Counted from the first letter of the stretch, positions 10,210 to 17,582 are shown. The stretch: 17,611 bases of DNA from Gammaproteobacteria bacterium (GCA_009843625.1 VYDD01000414.1:1-17611), one strand, 5' to 3'. The notes: generated by a model not told the origin, from the sequence alone. Program-made: numbers and translations.

Positions 10210-11108
10210 TGCTTGACTTTTCCCACAGTACACTACGAACGACTCAGTTTGGAATCGGACGACTAGAAGACACATCCAGGCGTTTCTACTTCATTCCGGC
10301 CGGTGGTGACGTCCAGAATGCAGTGTGGAGAATGGTAGTCCAAACAACTCAGGTGCTCACGAATAACGCCGACCGGAGATCTGTTTTCGATCCGGCGGAT
10401 AAGCACGAGAGGAGGGAACACTTGTATGTTCCAATAGGAGATGAACTAGCTTCGCCCCTTCGTTTACTGCACGATGCGGAGAACCTGATGGTAGATTCGC
10501 ATAGTCTGGATGATCCCGGAACGGTATTCTGCTATTTCGTCCGTCTGACTGACGACAATGGCCGCCGCGTTACTGGCGTCAGAAGGGCGGCTCAGTTCAA
10601 GGCAGTTAGGCGCGAGAACATGCTGCAGATCTTCAGGAATGAGCTCAGATTGGCCACTGAGCCCATGTTTCAGCTCAATGACGAGTTTGATGTCATCATC
10701 GATTCAAGGTTCGTTCATATCCTCAATCCTGCTGGATTTCGTGCTTTGGCCCAAGTCGATTCAACACTGCAAACATCCGTCCGCAAGAACGTATCAGCCA
10801 TTTCGGCCGGCGTCCCCTTTGCCGACTGGAGTGGCGTAGAGGCCTATGCCCAGGGAAGCCCGCGAGCAGCGGCTCTCTTGGCATCAATCCGAACGAATCG
10901 CTTTTATGAAGGTATAGACCAAGCTCTGTTAGTCCGCTTATGTCGGTCTACGGGCGTCGAGATAGAGGAAATCAGCGGAAAGCTCACTGTATCGGAGCGG
11001 AGTGTGTTGGGTTTCCTGGAAGTATTGGACCGGCGTCGTTATGAAATCCAGGTAGTGAAGGATTCTGCCGAACAGTACAAGGCAGCGAGTCGGAAGAAGA
11101 TTGCCTGA
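10206..11108 (+). CDS. kwaB: KwaB-like DUF4868 protein (Kiwa defence)
   Basis: The 300-residue protein shows the DUF4868 pattern. A divergent N-terminal domain covers about residues 1-125. The core follows: FKAVRRENMLQIFRNE, then FQLNDEFDVIIDSRFVHIL at 155-173 and NPAGFRAL. KwaB binds DNA and is the effector of Kiwa, acting with membrane KwaA to block phage DNA replication and transcription; that is published knowledge for the family. The usual length is about 315, so this copy is complete. Its start is the ATG at 10206 (a second ATG follows directly), overlapping the upstream stop, so the two are translated in a coupled way. Assignment rests on pattern recognition and gene order; a profile search against DUF4868 would settle it. 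No terminator is evident after the stop. Confidence 0.75.
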   Translation: MMLDFSHSTLRTTQFGIGRLEDTSRRFYFIPAGGDVQNAVWRMVVQTTQVLTNNADRRSVFDPADKHERREHLYVPIGDELASPLRLLHDAENLMVDSHSLDDPGTVFCYFVRLTDDNGRRVTGVRRAAQFKAVRRENMLQIFRNELRLATEPMFQLNDEFDVIIDSRFVHILNPAGFRALAQVDSTLQTSVRKNVSAISAGVPFADWSGVEAYAQGSPRAAALLASIRTNRFYEGIDQALLVRLCRSTGVEIEEISGKLTVSERSVLGFLEVLDRRRYEIQVVKDSAEQYKAASRKKIA

Positions 11109-11389
11109 TCGGCACAGGACGCGGGCTGGACGTGGGGATTGGGCTCCTCGGACTTGCCTTGTTGCACAGATCGCGCACAATAGGAACGTCGATCTCGGGA
11201 TCCGTGGTGCTTGCAAGCACGGCGTAGGGTCTGGATGACGCCTCCCCGCAGTAGACACGCGCCGTGTGCGAACCGAACAGGCGAGAACGCGATGATATCC
11301 GGCGTCCCGAACGTGTCGCCCTTCTCCCCACCGCGATGATACGCCAGCAACCTCTCCGCACACCACACATTCCCGGGAATAGATCTTAG
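11109..11389. other. Intergenic region between the KwaB-like and pentapeptide genes
   Basis: These 281 bp contain no gene I can support. Open frames on the minus strand cross it (10984-11370 and 11039-11854) but show no family features and run antisense to both neighbours. A separate promoter for the pentapeptide-repeat gene is expected here, since the spacing is long for one operon, but I could not pick one out. Confidence 0.35.
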
Positions 11390-12502
11390 ATGAAACGCCT
11401 CGCTCTGTTTCCTCTTGAGAAACCGCACGAAGTGTGGTGGCGCCGTGTGGGGACTTTCCTCTGGTCGGGGCTGACGTCCATATGTCGTTTTCTCGTTTCG
11501 GGAAGGGTATTGGTTGTTATTCTGAGTGCCGGAATACTCGCCATAGGCGTGTCCGTATCGATATGGCATTGGGATGCCTTGAATTCGAACGGCGAATCGC
11601 TTAGCGCAACCATACGAAATGTCGCTGTTGTATTGGGCGGTGTCATTGCCCTGGTACTTTCCATTTGGCGTAGCTCGATAGCAGACCGGCAGGCAGACAC
11701 CGGAAGGAGACAGGTCTCGATCGCACAGCGCGGACTCTGGAACGAGCGCTATCAGAAGGGTGCAGAAATGCTCGGAAGTGACGTCCTGTCGGTCCGACTT
11801 GGCGGGGTTTATGCACTGGACCGTTTGGCTAGGGAACATCCGACCGAGTACCACGTTCCGATAATCCAGCTATTCTGTGCATTCGTACGGAATCCTGCCG
11901 GAAAGCAGACCGAGAAAGAGTTACGGAGACAGAGGAAGAAGCCCACGGCTCCTACTCTCCGTGTGGACATACAGGAGGTGGTCACAGCGATAGGGCGGCG
12001 CAGCGAAGATGGCATCAAGGCAGAGAAGGCGTCCGAGGGGTTCGCATTGGACCTTACGGGTGCGGACTTGCGTAATGTCAGTTTAGAAGACGGCAATTTT
12101 CGCGGTGTAGACTTGAGTGGTGCATACTTGATGCACTCGTTTCTTGCGAATGTGGACTTTCGAGGTGCAAGGTGTCGCCATGCGCACTTGTTCATGGCGC
12201 AGTTCTTGTTTTGTGACCTGACCGATGTGGACCTTTCCTTGGCAGATCTCAGCGGTGCGAATCTGTTCACATCCGTCCTTCGCAATGCCGAACTGACGAG
12301 TACAGAGATCGACACTGGATGGGAGCTGCATGCGACGGATCCGCCGAGCTACCTACCGTGCTTTGCCCAATTGACTCAGGCACAACTGGACATGGCCAAG
12401 GCTGACGGAGATTCGCCGCCAGTGATAGCAGCCGGAACGAAGGACAGTGAGACGGGCGCACCGCTTGTGTGGCGACACCAGTCTTCGGGCAAGCACGACT
12501 GA
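11390..12502 (+). CDS. Membrane-anchored pentapeptide-repeat protein
   Basis: The 370-residue protein has two predicted membrane helices (about residues 38-58 and 74-93). A cytoplasmic helical region follows with ERYQKGAEMLGSDVLSVRLG (120-138). A run of pentapeptide repeats of the A(D/N)LXX type lies at about 219-305 (DLTGADLRNVSLEDGNFRGV and ADLSGANL). The repeats fold as a right-handed quadrilateral beta helix, generally a binding surface. The helices-plus-repeat arrangement is a widespread family of unknown function. The gene runs in the same direction as the Kiwa-like pair, 281 bp downstream, and shares its lower GC content, so it probably arrived with the island. Whether it takes part in defence is not shown. 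The last 60 residues are low in recognisable structure. Confidence 0.88.
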   Translation: MKRLALFPLEKPHEVWWRRVGTFLWSGLTSICRFLVSGRVLVVILSAGILAIGVSVSIWHWDALNSNGESLSATIRNVAVVLGGVIALVLSIWRSSIADRQADTGRRQVSIAQRGLWNERYQKGAEMLGSDVLSVRLGGVYALDRLAREHPTEYHVPIIQLFCAFVRNPAGKQTEKELRRQRKKPTAPTLRVDIQEVVTAIGRRSEDGIKAEKASEGFALDLTGADLRNVSLEDGNFRGVDLSGAYLMHSFLANVDFRGARCRHAHLFMAQFLFCDLTDVDLSLADLSGANLFTSVLRNAELTSTEIDTGWELHATDPPSYLPCFAQLTQAQLDMAKADGDSPPVIAAGTKDSETGAPLVWRHQSSGKHD

Positions 12503-12655
12503 CGCGTGGCATCCGGCGCGGCGGTCAGGCATACACGCGGGCTAAAGCGCCGCGTACTGAGGTGGCCTTGGGTGCATGATGTTTGCACGAGTCTGAAGTA
12601 ACGAGTGAACCTCGACGGAGATTCAGGCGGGTCAGACTGTGAGAGTCGGAGATCC

Positions 12656-13813
12656 TCAGATCACATTCCGCTCCGGAGCGGCTGAATCGTCGCGAAGCCG
12701 CGCCAGCGAGAATGCGTTGATGTCGAGCGTCTTCGACTCGCCGTCCACGATCACCTCCGAGATCGCCCGCCCCACCGCCGGGGCGTGCTGCATCCCGTGG
12801 CCCGAGAATCCGTTCGCTAGCAGAAAACGGGGTAGCTCCGGCACCGGACCCAGGATCGCGTTGTGGTCCGGAGAGACCTCGTACAGCCCCGCGTTCAACG
12901 TCTTCATCACCGCGTGCTCCACCCGCGGCAACCGCCGGGTCGCGTCCTCCCAAACCCCCGCGAGATAATCCAGATCCGGCGTCTGCGAGAACCCGGGCGG
13001 CTCGCCAGGGTCCGAGTTCCCGATCAGCATTCCGCCGCTGTGGAGGTGCATGTAGACGCCCGTTCCCCAGTCGATGGTCAGCGGCATCTTTTTCGGGACC
13101 CACGACAGCGGCTCGGTCGTGAAGAACTGACGGCGCACGGGCGAAACCGGCACGTCCACCCCGAGCAGCGCCCCGACCTGACCGGCCCAGGGGCCGGCAG
13201 CGTTCACGAGCCATTCGCATTCCCACTGCTCCCCGCCTGCCACGAACGAAAACCCGCCGCCGGCGGCAACTGCCGCCGCCGTCACCTCGCAGCCCCGCCG
13301 CAACTCCACACCCTCCCGCCGCGCGAGGCCCGCATACCCGGCCACCAGGGCCGCCGGGGTCGCCACGCCGTCCTCCGCGCAGAACGTCGCACCCACGAGG
13401 TCCCCGATCTCGATCCCCGGCAGGATGCGCCGCGCCTCCTCCGGGGTGATCACCTCGACCGGCGCGCCGAGCTCCCGCTGCACCACCGCCGTCGCCGAAA
13501 AGCGCGTCAGATCCTCCTCCGAGTCGAGTAGGAACAGATACCCATCCTGGACGAAGTCGGCGTCGACCCCCGTCCGCTCCTTGAAGTTCCGGATCTCCTC
13601 CATCGAATACCGGGAGAGCGCCACGTTCGCAGCCGTGGTGAACTGCAGGCGCACCCCACCGGCGGCCTTTGCCGTGGACCCGGTCCCCAGGGCGTCCTCG
13701 CGCTCGAAGACCACCACGCGGCCCACCCTCCGCTCCGCGAGGTGCGCGGCGATGGACGCGCCGATCACCCCGCCGCCGACGATGGCGACCTCGGTGAATC
13801 GCTCCTTCCCCAC
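12656..13813 (-). CDS. FAD-dependent oxidoreductase, sarcosine/D-amino acid oxidase type
   Basis: The 385-residue protein belongs to the DAO family of flavoenzymes, which oxidise the C-N bond of N-methyl or D-amino acids. The dinucleotide-binding Rossmann motif GGGVIG is at 13-18 with Glu39 closing the second strand (VVVFERE). GGVRLQFTT follows, resembling sarcosine oxidase beta and FOXRED1-like dehydrogenases. The C-terminal FAD motif is NGFSGHGMQHAPAVGRAISE. The substrate is not determined. The start is GTG 13813, preceded by GAAGGGG at good spacing; an in-frame ATG at 13972 would add 53 unconserved residues and cross into the citrate synthase gene. It is divergent from citrate synthase and is probably a chromosomal core gene that flanks the defence island. 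Confidence 0.9.
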   Translation of the reverse strand: MGKERFTEVAIVGGGVIGASIAAHLAERRVGRVVVFEREDALGTGSTAKAAGGVRLQFTTAANVALSRYSMEEIRNFKERTGVDADFVQDGYLFLLDSEEDLTRFSATAVVQRELGAPVEVITPEEARRILPGIEIGDLVGATFCAEDGVATPAALVAGYAGLARREGVELRRGCEVTAAAVAAGGGFSFVAGGEQWECEWLVNAAGPWAGQVGALLGVDVPVSPVRRQFFTTEPLSWVPKKMPLTIDWGTGVYMHLHSGGMLIGNSDPGEPPGFSQTPDLDYLAGVWEDATRRLPRVEHAVMKTLNAGLYEVSPDHNAILGPVPELPRFLLANGFSGHGMQHAPAVGRAISEVIVDGESKTLDINAFSLARLRDDSAAPERNVI

Positions 13814-13898
13814 TAGGTCCCCTTCATCGCAATCCCGCTCGGGGATCGGTTTTCTGGCATCGGTTTCGGCGCGTCCTCCGCATAGAATTACGCCCCCC

Positions 13899-15203
13899 TT
13901 GATCGAGAACAACGGATCGGACGCCGACGGCCCTCTTGAGGAGGGGGCCCTGACCCTCACCGACAGCCGCACCGGGGCCGACTACCGCCTCGACATCGAG
14001 CATGGCGCGGTCCGCGCCGCCGGGCTGGGCCAGGTCCGCGCCAACTCCGAGGATCCGGGCCTCGCCGCCTACGATCCGGCGTTCAAGAACACCGCCGCCT
14101 GCATCAGCCGGATCACCTACATCGACGGCGACAAGGGCATCCTCCGCTACCGCGGCTACCCCATCGAGCAGCTCGCCGAGGGCTCCAGCTACCTCGACAT
14201 CGCCTGGCTGATCCTGAACGGCGAACTGCCGACGCCCGAGGAGAGCGCGGGCTGGCGGGACGAGATCACCGGCCTCCAGGCCGTCCCCGATCCGCTGCCC
14301 CGGATGCTCGACGGCTTCAACGAGGACGGCCACCCGATGGCGATGTTCATCGCGCTGCTGTCCGGGTTCGGCGCCCTGCATCCTGACTCGAAGAACGTGA
14401 CCGACGCTGGGTGCCGCGCCTTCCACATCAAGCGGCTCATCGGCGCCGCGCCCACCCTCGCCGCGATGACCTACCGGCGCGGGAAGGGCCTCGCCCCGGT
14501 CGCGCCCGACGAGAGCCTGAGCTTCCCGGCGAACTTTCTGCGCATGGTGTTCGGCGAGGACGCCGCCATCGACCCGACACTCGAGCGGGCGATGGACGTG
14601 CTCTTCATCCTGCATGCCGACCACGAGCAGAACTGCTCCACCTCCGCGATGCGGGGGGTGGGCAGCTCCCACGCCGATCCCTACTCCTCGGCCGCTGCCG
14701 CGTCCGCGGCGCTCTATGGCCCGCTCCACGGCGGCGCCAACGAGGCCGTGCTGAAGATGCTCACCGAGATCGGGAGCAAGGACCGCGTGAACGACTTCCT
14801 GAAGGAGGTCAAGAGCGGATCCCGGCGGCTCATGGGCTTCGGCCACCGCGTCTACAAGAGCTACGACCCACGCGCCAAGATCATCAAGCGGACCGCCTAC
14901 GAGGTCTTCGAGATCACCGGGCGGAACCCGAAGATCGACATCGCCCTTGAGCTGGAGCGGATCGCGCTCCAGGAGGACTACTTCATCCGGCGGCGGCTCT
15001 ACCCGAACGTGGACTTCTACTCCGGGATCATCTACGAGGCGCTCGGCTTCCCGGTGGGGCTCTTCCCGGTGCTTTTCGCCGTGCCGCGGATGTCCGGCTG
15101 GCTCGCCCAGTGGCAGGAGATGCTGGAGGATCCGGAGCAGAAGATCGCGCGGCCGAAGCAGTTGTATTTGGGGTACGACGAGCGGCCGGTTCCGGCTGGG
15201 TAG
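13899..15203 (+). CDS. gltA: Citrate synthase
   Basis: This enzyme condenses acetyl-CoA and oxaloacetate to citrate, the entry step of the TCA cycle. Catalytic residues are intact: His277 in GPLHGGANEA, His316 in GFGHRVYKSYDPRAK and Asp372 in VDFYSGIIYEALGFP, plus the ADHEQNCSTSA signature at 240-250 and IARPKQLYLGY near the C terminus. The N-terminal beta-rich region and length (434 residues from the TTG at 13899) match the bacterial hexameric type, like E. coli GltA (427). The start is uncertain: there is no in-frame ATG or GTG near the conserved region. A strong GAGGAGG at 13938-13944 sits five bases before an in-frame CTG at 13950, which would give 417 residues beginning at TLTDSRTG. The frame remains open upstream to 13425, inside the divergent gene, and that part is spurious. 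Confidence 0.96.
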   Translation: MIENNGSDADGPLEEGALTLTDSRTGADYRLDIEHGAVRAAGLGQVRANSEDPGLAAYDPAFKNTAACISRITYIDGDKGILRYRGYPIEQLAEGSSYLDIAWLILNGELPTPEESAGWRDEITGLQAVPDPLPRMLDGFNEDGHPMAMFIALLSGFGALHPDSKNVTDAGCRAFHIKRLIGAAPTLAAMTYRRGKGLAPVAPDESLSFPANFLRMVFGEDAAIDPTLERAMDVLFILHADHEQNCSTSAMRGVGSSHADPYSSAAAASAALYGPLHGGANEAVLKMLTEIGSKDRVNDFLKEVKSGSRRLMGFGHRVYKSYDPRAKIIKRTAYEVFEITGRNPKIDIALELERIALQEDYFIRRRLYPNVDFYSGIIYEALGFPVGLFPVLFAVPRMSGWLAQWQEMLEDPEQKIARPKQLYLGYDERPVPAG

Positions 15204-15232
15204 GGGCCACAACCGGCGGACAGACCGTCAAG

Positions 15233-15433
15233 ATGAAGGAAATAGCGGCGGCCATTCTGAATGGAATGTCCCGGATTTCGTTGTCGCCAACGATCTTTGC
15301 GGATGAGATCAGGAGATCCGATCGAGATGCCTTCCGAGAGGATCTGGAGAAGCTCGGCCGCGATTTTCGGATAGCCATGGGGCACGAAGAGAACCGACAG
15401 GCAAAGGAACGCGTCGTCCGGAACCCTCGGTAA
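15233..15433 (+). CDS. Small hypothetical protein
   Basis: This 66-residue frame starts at ATG 15233, 30 bp after citrate synthase on the same strand. It encodes a charged, probably helical peptide (AFREDLEKLGRDFRIAMGHE in the middle). The residue composition looks protein-like, and small helical proteins of this sort are common near mobile or regulatory genes, but I do not recognise a family and the ribosome binding site is weak. The overlapping minus-strand frame 15032-15889 looks like its shadow. Downstream, 15434-15598 holds no gene, only the promoter/operator of the next gene. Confidence 0.4.
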   Translation: MKEIAAAILNGMSRISLSPTIFADEIRRSDRDAFREDLEKLGRDFRIAMGHEENRQAKERVVRNPR

Positions 15434-15567
15434 GCCACCGAACCCGATAACAGCCGATACGGGGCGCCTGCCAAACGTCAGCGCTTCCGCGGCCGCGCCG
15501 GAAGAGGCATCGAGCCACTGGAGACCGGGGACGTAACCGGAGCGAGTCGTTCCTCGCCCTACCGGTG

Positions 15568-15595
15568 TTGGCCCTGGTATTGACACAACGATAAC
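15568..15595 (+). promoter_or_regulatory. Candidate promoter of the XRE gene
   Basis: TTGGCC at 15568-15573 and GATAAC at 15590-15595 are separated by 16 bp and would start transcription at about 15602, next to the GTG codons at 15599 and 15605. The -10 box lies inside the palindromic operator. An alternative -35, TTGACA at 15580-15585, lacks a good -10. Confidence 0.35.
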
Positions 15596-15602
15596 GTTGT
15601 GT
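15583..15602. promoter_or_regulatory. Perfect 8-4-8 inverted repeat, candidate XRE operator
   Basis: ACACAACGATAACGTTGTGT has perfect 8-bp arms around ATAA and overlaps the GTG start of the XRE gene and its predicted -10 box. HTH antitoxins and XRE regulators typically bind such palindromes to repress themselves. The symmetry is seen directly; autoregulation is inferred. Confidence 0.6.
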
Positions 15603-16048
15603 TTGTGATTACCAACGAGAGGCAGTACAAGATCACGCGGAAGAGGGCGACTGACTTTGCCCGCGCGATTGACCAGTTCGACGCGAGGTCGCGCGAGCGC
15701 ACGGACGTGCATCCACGGTTGCTGCGGGCCGAACTGGACGGCTTGAAGAGCCAGTTCGCCGACCTGCGCGCAGAGCTTGATGAGTACGAGCAGTTGAAGT
15801 CGGCGGATCTGCCGGCCATTTCGGTAGCATCGTTCGATGAACTTGCGAGCGGCCTGATCAAGGCCAGGATTGCGGCGGGTCTGAGCCAACGCGCGCTGGC
15901 AGAACGGCTGAATCTCAAGGAGCAGCAGATCCAGCGGTACGAAGCGGAGGGCTATGCGTCCGCCAGCTTTCGGCGATTGTGCGAGGTCGCGCAGGCCTTG
16001 GAGGTCCAGGTGGAAGACGCGATGCTGCGTCGAGTCGCGCCGGCCTGA
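15599..16048 (+). CDS. XRE/HigA-like HTH regulator with N-terminal coiled coil
   Basis: The 149-residue protein has an N-terminal ITNERQYKITRKRATDF segment. A predicted coiled coil follows at about residues 40-68 (LLRAELDGLKSQFADLRAEL). A C-terminal XRE helix-turn-helix lies at about 84-142 (LIKARIAAGLSQRALAERLN, LKEQQIQRYEAEGYASASF). This combination is a recurrent family annotated as antitoxin or HTH regulator, often next to a toxin or ImmA-type gene. Here no toxin is adjacent: citrate synthase and a small hypothetical gene lie upstream, and the next gene is convergent, 40 bp away. The start is GTG 15599 or GTG 15605; the second would fit a leaderless transcript from the predicted promoter. 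The coiled coil would mediate dimerisation. It probably represses its own promoter through the palindrome at its start. Confidence 0.85.
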   Translation: MFVITNERQYKITRKRATDFARAIDQFDARSRERTDVHPRLLRAELDGLKSQFADLRAELDEYEQLKSADLPAISVASFDELASGLIKARIAAGLSQRALAERLNLKEQQIQRYEAEGYASASFRRLCEVAQALEVQVEDAMLRRVAPA

Positions 16049-16088
16049 AGGCGGTTTCCTGGGAAGCCGGCGCTGATCGCGCGTCGGA

Positions 16089-16538
16089 CTATTGCTCCCG
16101 GTCCTCCGTGATCAAGGTGAAGTCGTACATCACGGGATCGGATTCCTGATCCGCCACGTACTCGGCAAGCGTCTTCTGGTCGGCGAGAAGCCTTGCACGC
16201 ATCTCACCCTCGACCCTCCGCCGTTCGTCCGCCGGCCCTCGGTCGTGGCGCTGCCGAGGCGGTGTCCCATCGGCCTTTGCGAACACGGCCAGCACGGCAT
16301 CACCCTCTCCGTAAAGGTTCTTCCCCTTCCAGATTGCGGCGACGGTCACCAGATTCTCGGTCCCGTTCCGTTGCCTGACGAGCACTTCGAGCCGGTCTCC
16401 CACCTCGATGCCGTTGGCCTCTTTTCCGGTGATCGAGACTCCCCAGCTTCCGCCGCGGAGCTTCTTGTAGCGCACGGGCATGGTGCGGAACGTCACTGGC
16501 CCAACGGTGAAGTGTTGAGGGTCGCGAGATTGGGCCAA
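16089..16538 (-). CDS. Unrecognised protein coupled to the ExoIII-like gene
   Basis: This gene of up to 149 residues begins at TTG 16538, directly after the stop of the ExoIII-like gene (TGA at 16540-16542), so the two form a tight transcriptional unit. An internal ATG at 16481 gives a 130-residue version starting MPVRYKKLRGGSWGVSITG. The first 60 or so residues after that ATG look like a small beta-rich domain (SWGVSITG, IEVGDRLEVLVRQRNGTENL). This kind of pattern is seen in OB-like or barrel modules on some mobile-element proteins. The rest is charged and helical (ADERRRVEGEMRARLLADQK), ending acidic. I do not recognise the family. Its coupling to a catalytically altered nuclease-fold protein suggests a shared complex, which is inference. 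Confidence 0.6.
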   Translation of the reverse strand: MAQSRDPQHFTVGPVTFRTMPVRYKKLRGGSWGVSITGKEANGIEVGDRLEVLVRQRNGTENLVTVAAIWKGKNLYGEGDAVLAVFAKADGTPPRQRHDRGPADERRRVEGEMRARLLADQKTLAEYVADQESDPVMYDFTLITEDREQ

Positions 16539-16539
16539 C

Positions 16540-17298
16540 TCAAGCGGTCACCCCATCCAGATCCACAATGACGGGAGCGGCCTCTCTTCGGTAGTCCAGG
16601 TCCACCCATGCGTCCCGTAGGGAGTCCGTCAGACGCTCGCTACCGAGAACCAGGTGAAGCCTCGACGTGCCTTCCTCCAGCCACTGGAACCCGAAGCTGA
16701 AGCCGTCCTTGCCGTCTGGATGCGCCCGGCGGTAGAGATCCACGAATCCGAGTCCACAGAGCCGGGCCAATTCCTGCTGTTCCCGTTGGCTATACGCGCT
16801 TCGCGGCCTGGCACGGCGACCGTCCGGCAACACGTTGAAATCTCCGCACAACAGGCTCGGCCGCTCGGTGTAGCCCTCCTTCTGGACGTGCTCCCGCAAC
16901 CGCCGCAGCCAGGCCACCCGGCGTTCGATGGCCTGCTCGTTGCCGTGCTTGCGCGGGTTTCCGTACGGAGCGTAGATGGACGAGAAACGCACTTCGCCGA
17001 TGTCCACCGTCAACAAGCGGGCCTCATTCGCTTCGGGGCAGGGCAGGCCCCGGAAGCGGATCACGGGCTTCGGCAACTCCTGCCGGCTTAGGACGGCAAC
17101 ACCGTAGTCCGTCCGACCGGCCGGACCGAATGCCGCGCTGTGGTAGCCGTTTTCCGCCAGAACGCGGGTCGGGAATGCGGCTTCGGACACGGAGATCTTC
17201 TGGAGCGCCACGATGTCGGGTTTCCTGTCCGCGAGCCAGTCCAGGACCGCGGGCAGGCGCTTTCGGATGCTTCGGACGGATGATGTTGCGATCCGCAT
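16540..17298 (-). CDS. Exonuclease III-like protein with replaced catalytic residues
   Basis: The 252-residue protein aligns along its whole length with exonuclease III/AP endonuclease of the EEP fold. Matching blocks include IRKRLPAVLDWL at 11-22, KPDIVALQ at 26-33, DYGVAVLS at 64-71, GDFN at 152-155 and GFVDLYRRAHPDG at 184-196. Key active-site positions differ. The usual WNVNS reads SSVRS (Ser7 for E. coli Asn7). LQE reads LQK (Lys34 for the metal ligand Glu34). R-I-D reads R-L-H (His215 for Asp229). SDHAPV reads REAAPV (Glu239-Ala240 for Asp258-His259). Tyr109, Asp153 and Asn155 remain. The protein therefore probably cannot hydrolyse DNA normally and may bind DNA or a partner instead. The start is ATG 17298, with GAGGAGAG at 17304-17311 five bases upstream; the upstream TTG frame is rejected. 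Confidence 0.85.
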   Translation of the reverse strand: MRIATSSVRSIRKRLPAVLDWLADRKPDIVALQKISVSEAAFPTRVLAENGYHSAAFGPAGRTDYGVAVLSRQELPKPVIRFRGLPCPEANEARLLTVDIGEVRFSSIYAPYGNPRKHGNEQAIERRVAWLRRLREHVQKEGYTERPSLLCGDFNVLPDGRRARPRSAYSQREQQELARLCGLGFVDLYRRAHPDGKDGFSFGFQWLEEGTSRLHLVLGSERLTDSLRDAWVDLDYRREAAPVIVDLDGVTA

Positions 17299-17303
17299 GG
17301 TTT

Positions 17304-17311
17304 CTCTCCTC
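17304..17311 (-). promoter_or_regulatory. Strong ribosome binding site deciding the ExoIII-like start
   Basis: On the minus strand GAGGAGAG ends five bases before ATG 17298. It is one of the few clear Shine-Dalgarno sites in the window and selects this start over the in-frame start at 17343. Confidence 0.75.
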
Positions 17312-17414
17312 GGGGCGCGAACGGTAGCGACGGAGGATGCCAAATGCTGTCAGGGCGTCAGCCGGACCCGGCTGGGTAGGCGCGCCCTTCAGGCGGTTCG
17401 GCGCCACGCGCTCT

Positions 17415-17461
17415 GCGGGCCTGCGGCCCGCGTGCCGGCTGAAGCCGGCGTTCCAAGCCGT
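17415..17461. repeat. Hairpin repeat element, copy 1
   Basis: Two hairpins, GCGGGC-ctgcg-GCCCGC (17415-17431) and GCCGGCT-ga-AGCCGGC (17434-17449), run into the 17-bp core CCGGCGTTCCAAGCCGT (17445-17461). The core recurs exactly at 17566-17582. The layout of hairpin, GTGCC, short spacer and core is shared with copy 2, marking a dispersed REP-like family. No gene is seen in 17312-17611. Confidence 0.7.
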
Positions 17462-17531
17462 ACCTGTCACCTCCGCTCTTGAAACCCGCGTCGAGGTGGG
17501 AGCCGCCTTGTCCCGGTGGGGTTACGACGTG

Positions 17532-17582
17532 CGCGGCGCGGAGCGCCGCGGTGCCCGTCTGGAGACCGGCGTTCCAAGCCGT
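17532..17582. repeat. Hairpin repeat element, copy 2
   Basis: The perfect hairpin CGCGGCGC-gga-GCGCCGCG (17532-17550) is followed by GTGCC (17551-17555), a 10-base spacer and the exact 17-bp core CCGGCGTTCCAAGCCGT (17566-17582). The core lies 121 bp from its twin in copy 1. The hairpin arms differ in sequence between copies but keep their pairing, so structure is conserved more than sequence. Confidence 0.7.

Noticed and set aside
11039..11854. 271-residue minus-strand frame spanning the KwaB-like and pentapeptide gene ends
   Set aside because: It runs antisense to two supported genes and has no recognisable domain. A fragment in 11109-11370 looks faintly protein-like, but I could not tie it to a family.
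13824..15212. 462-residue minus-strand frame opposite citrate synthase
   Set aside because: It is a shadow of citrate synthase, whose motifs and length are unambiguous.
15032..15889. 285-residue minus-strand frame across the gltA-XRE gap
   Set aside because: It overlaps citrate synthase and the XRE gene antisense and shows no motif; the plus-strand 66-residue frame is the better candidate in the gap.
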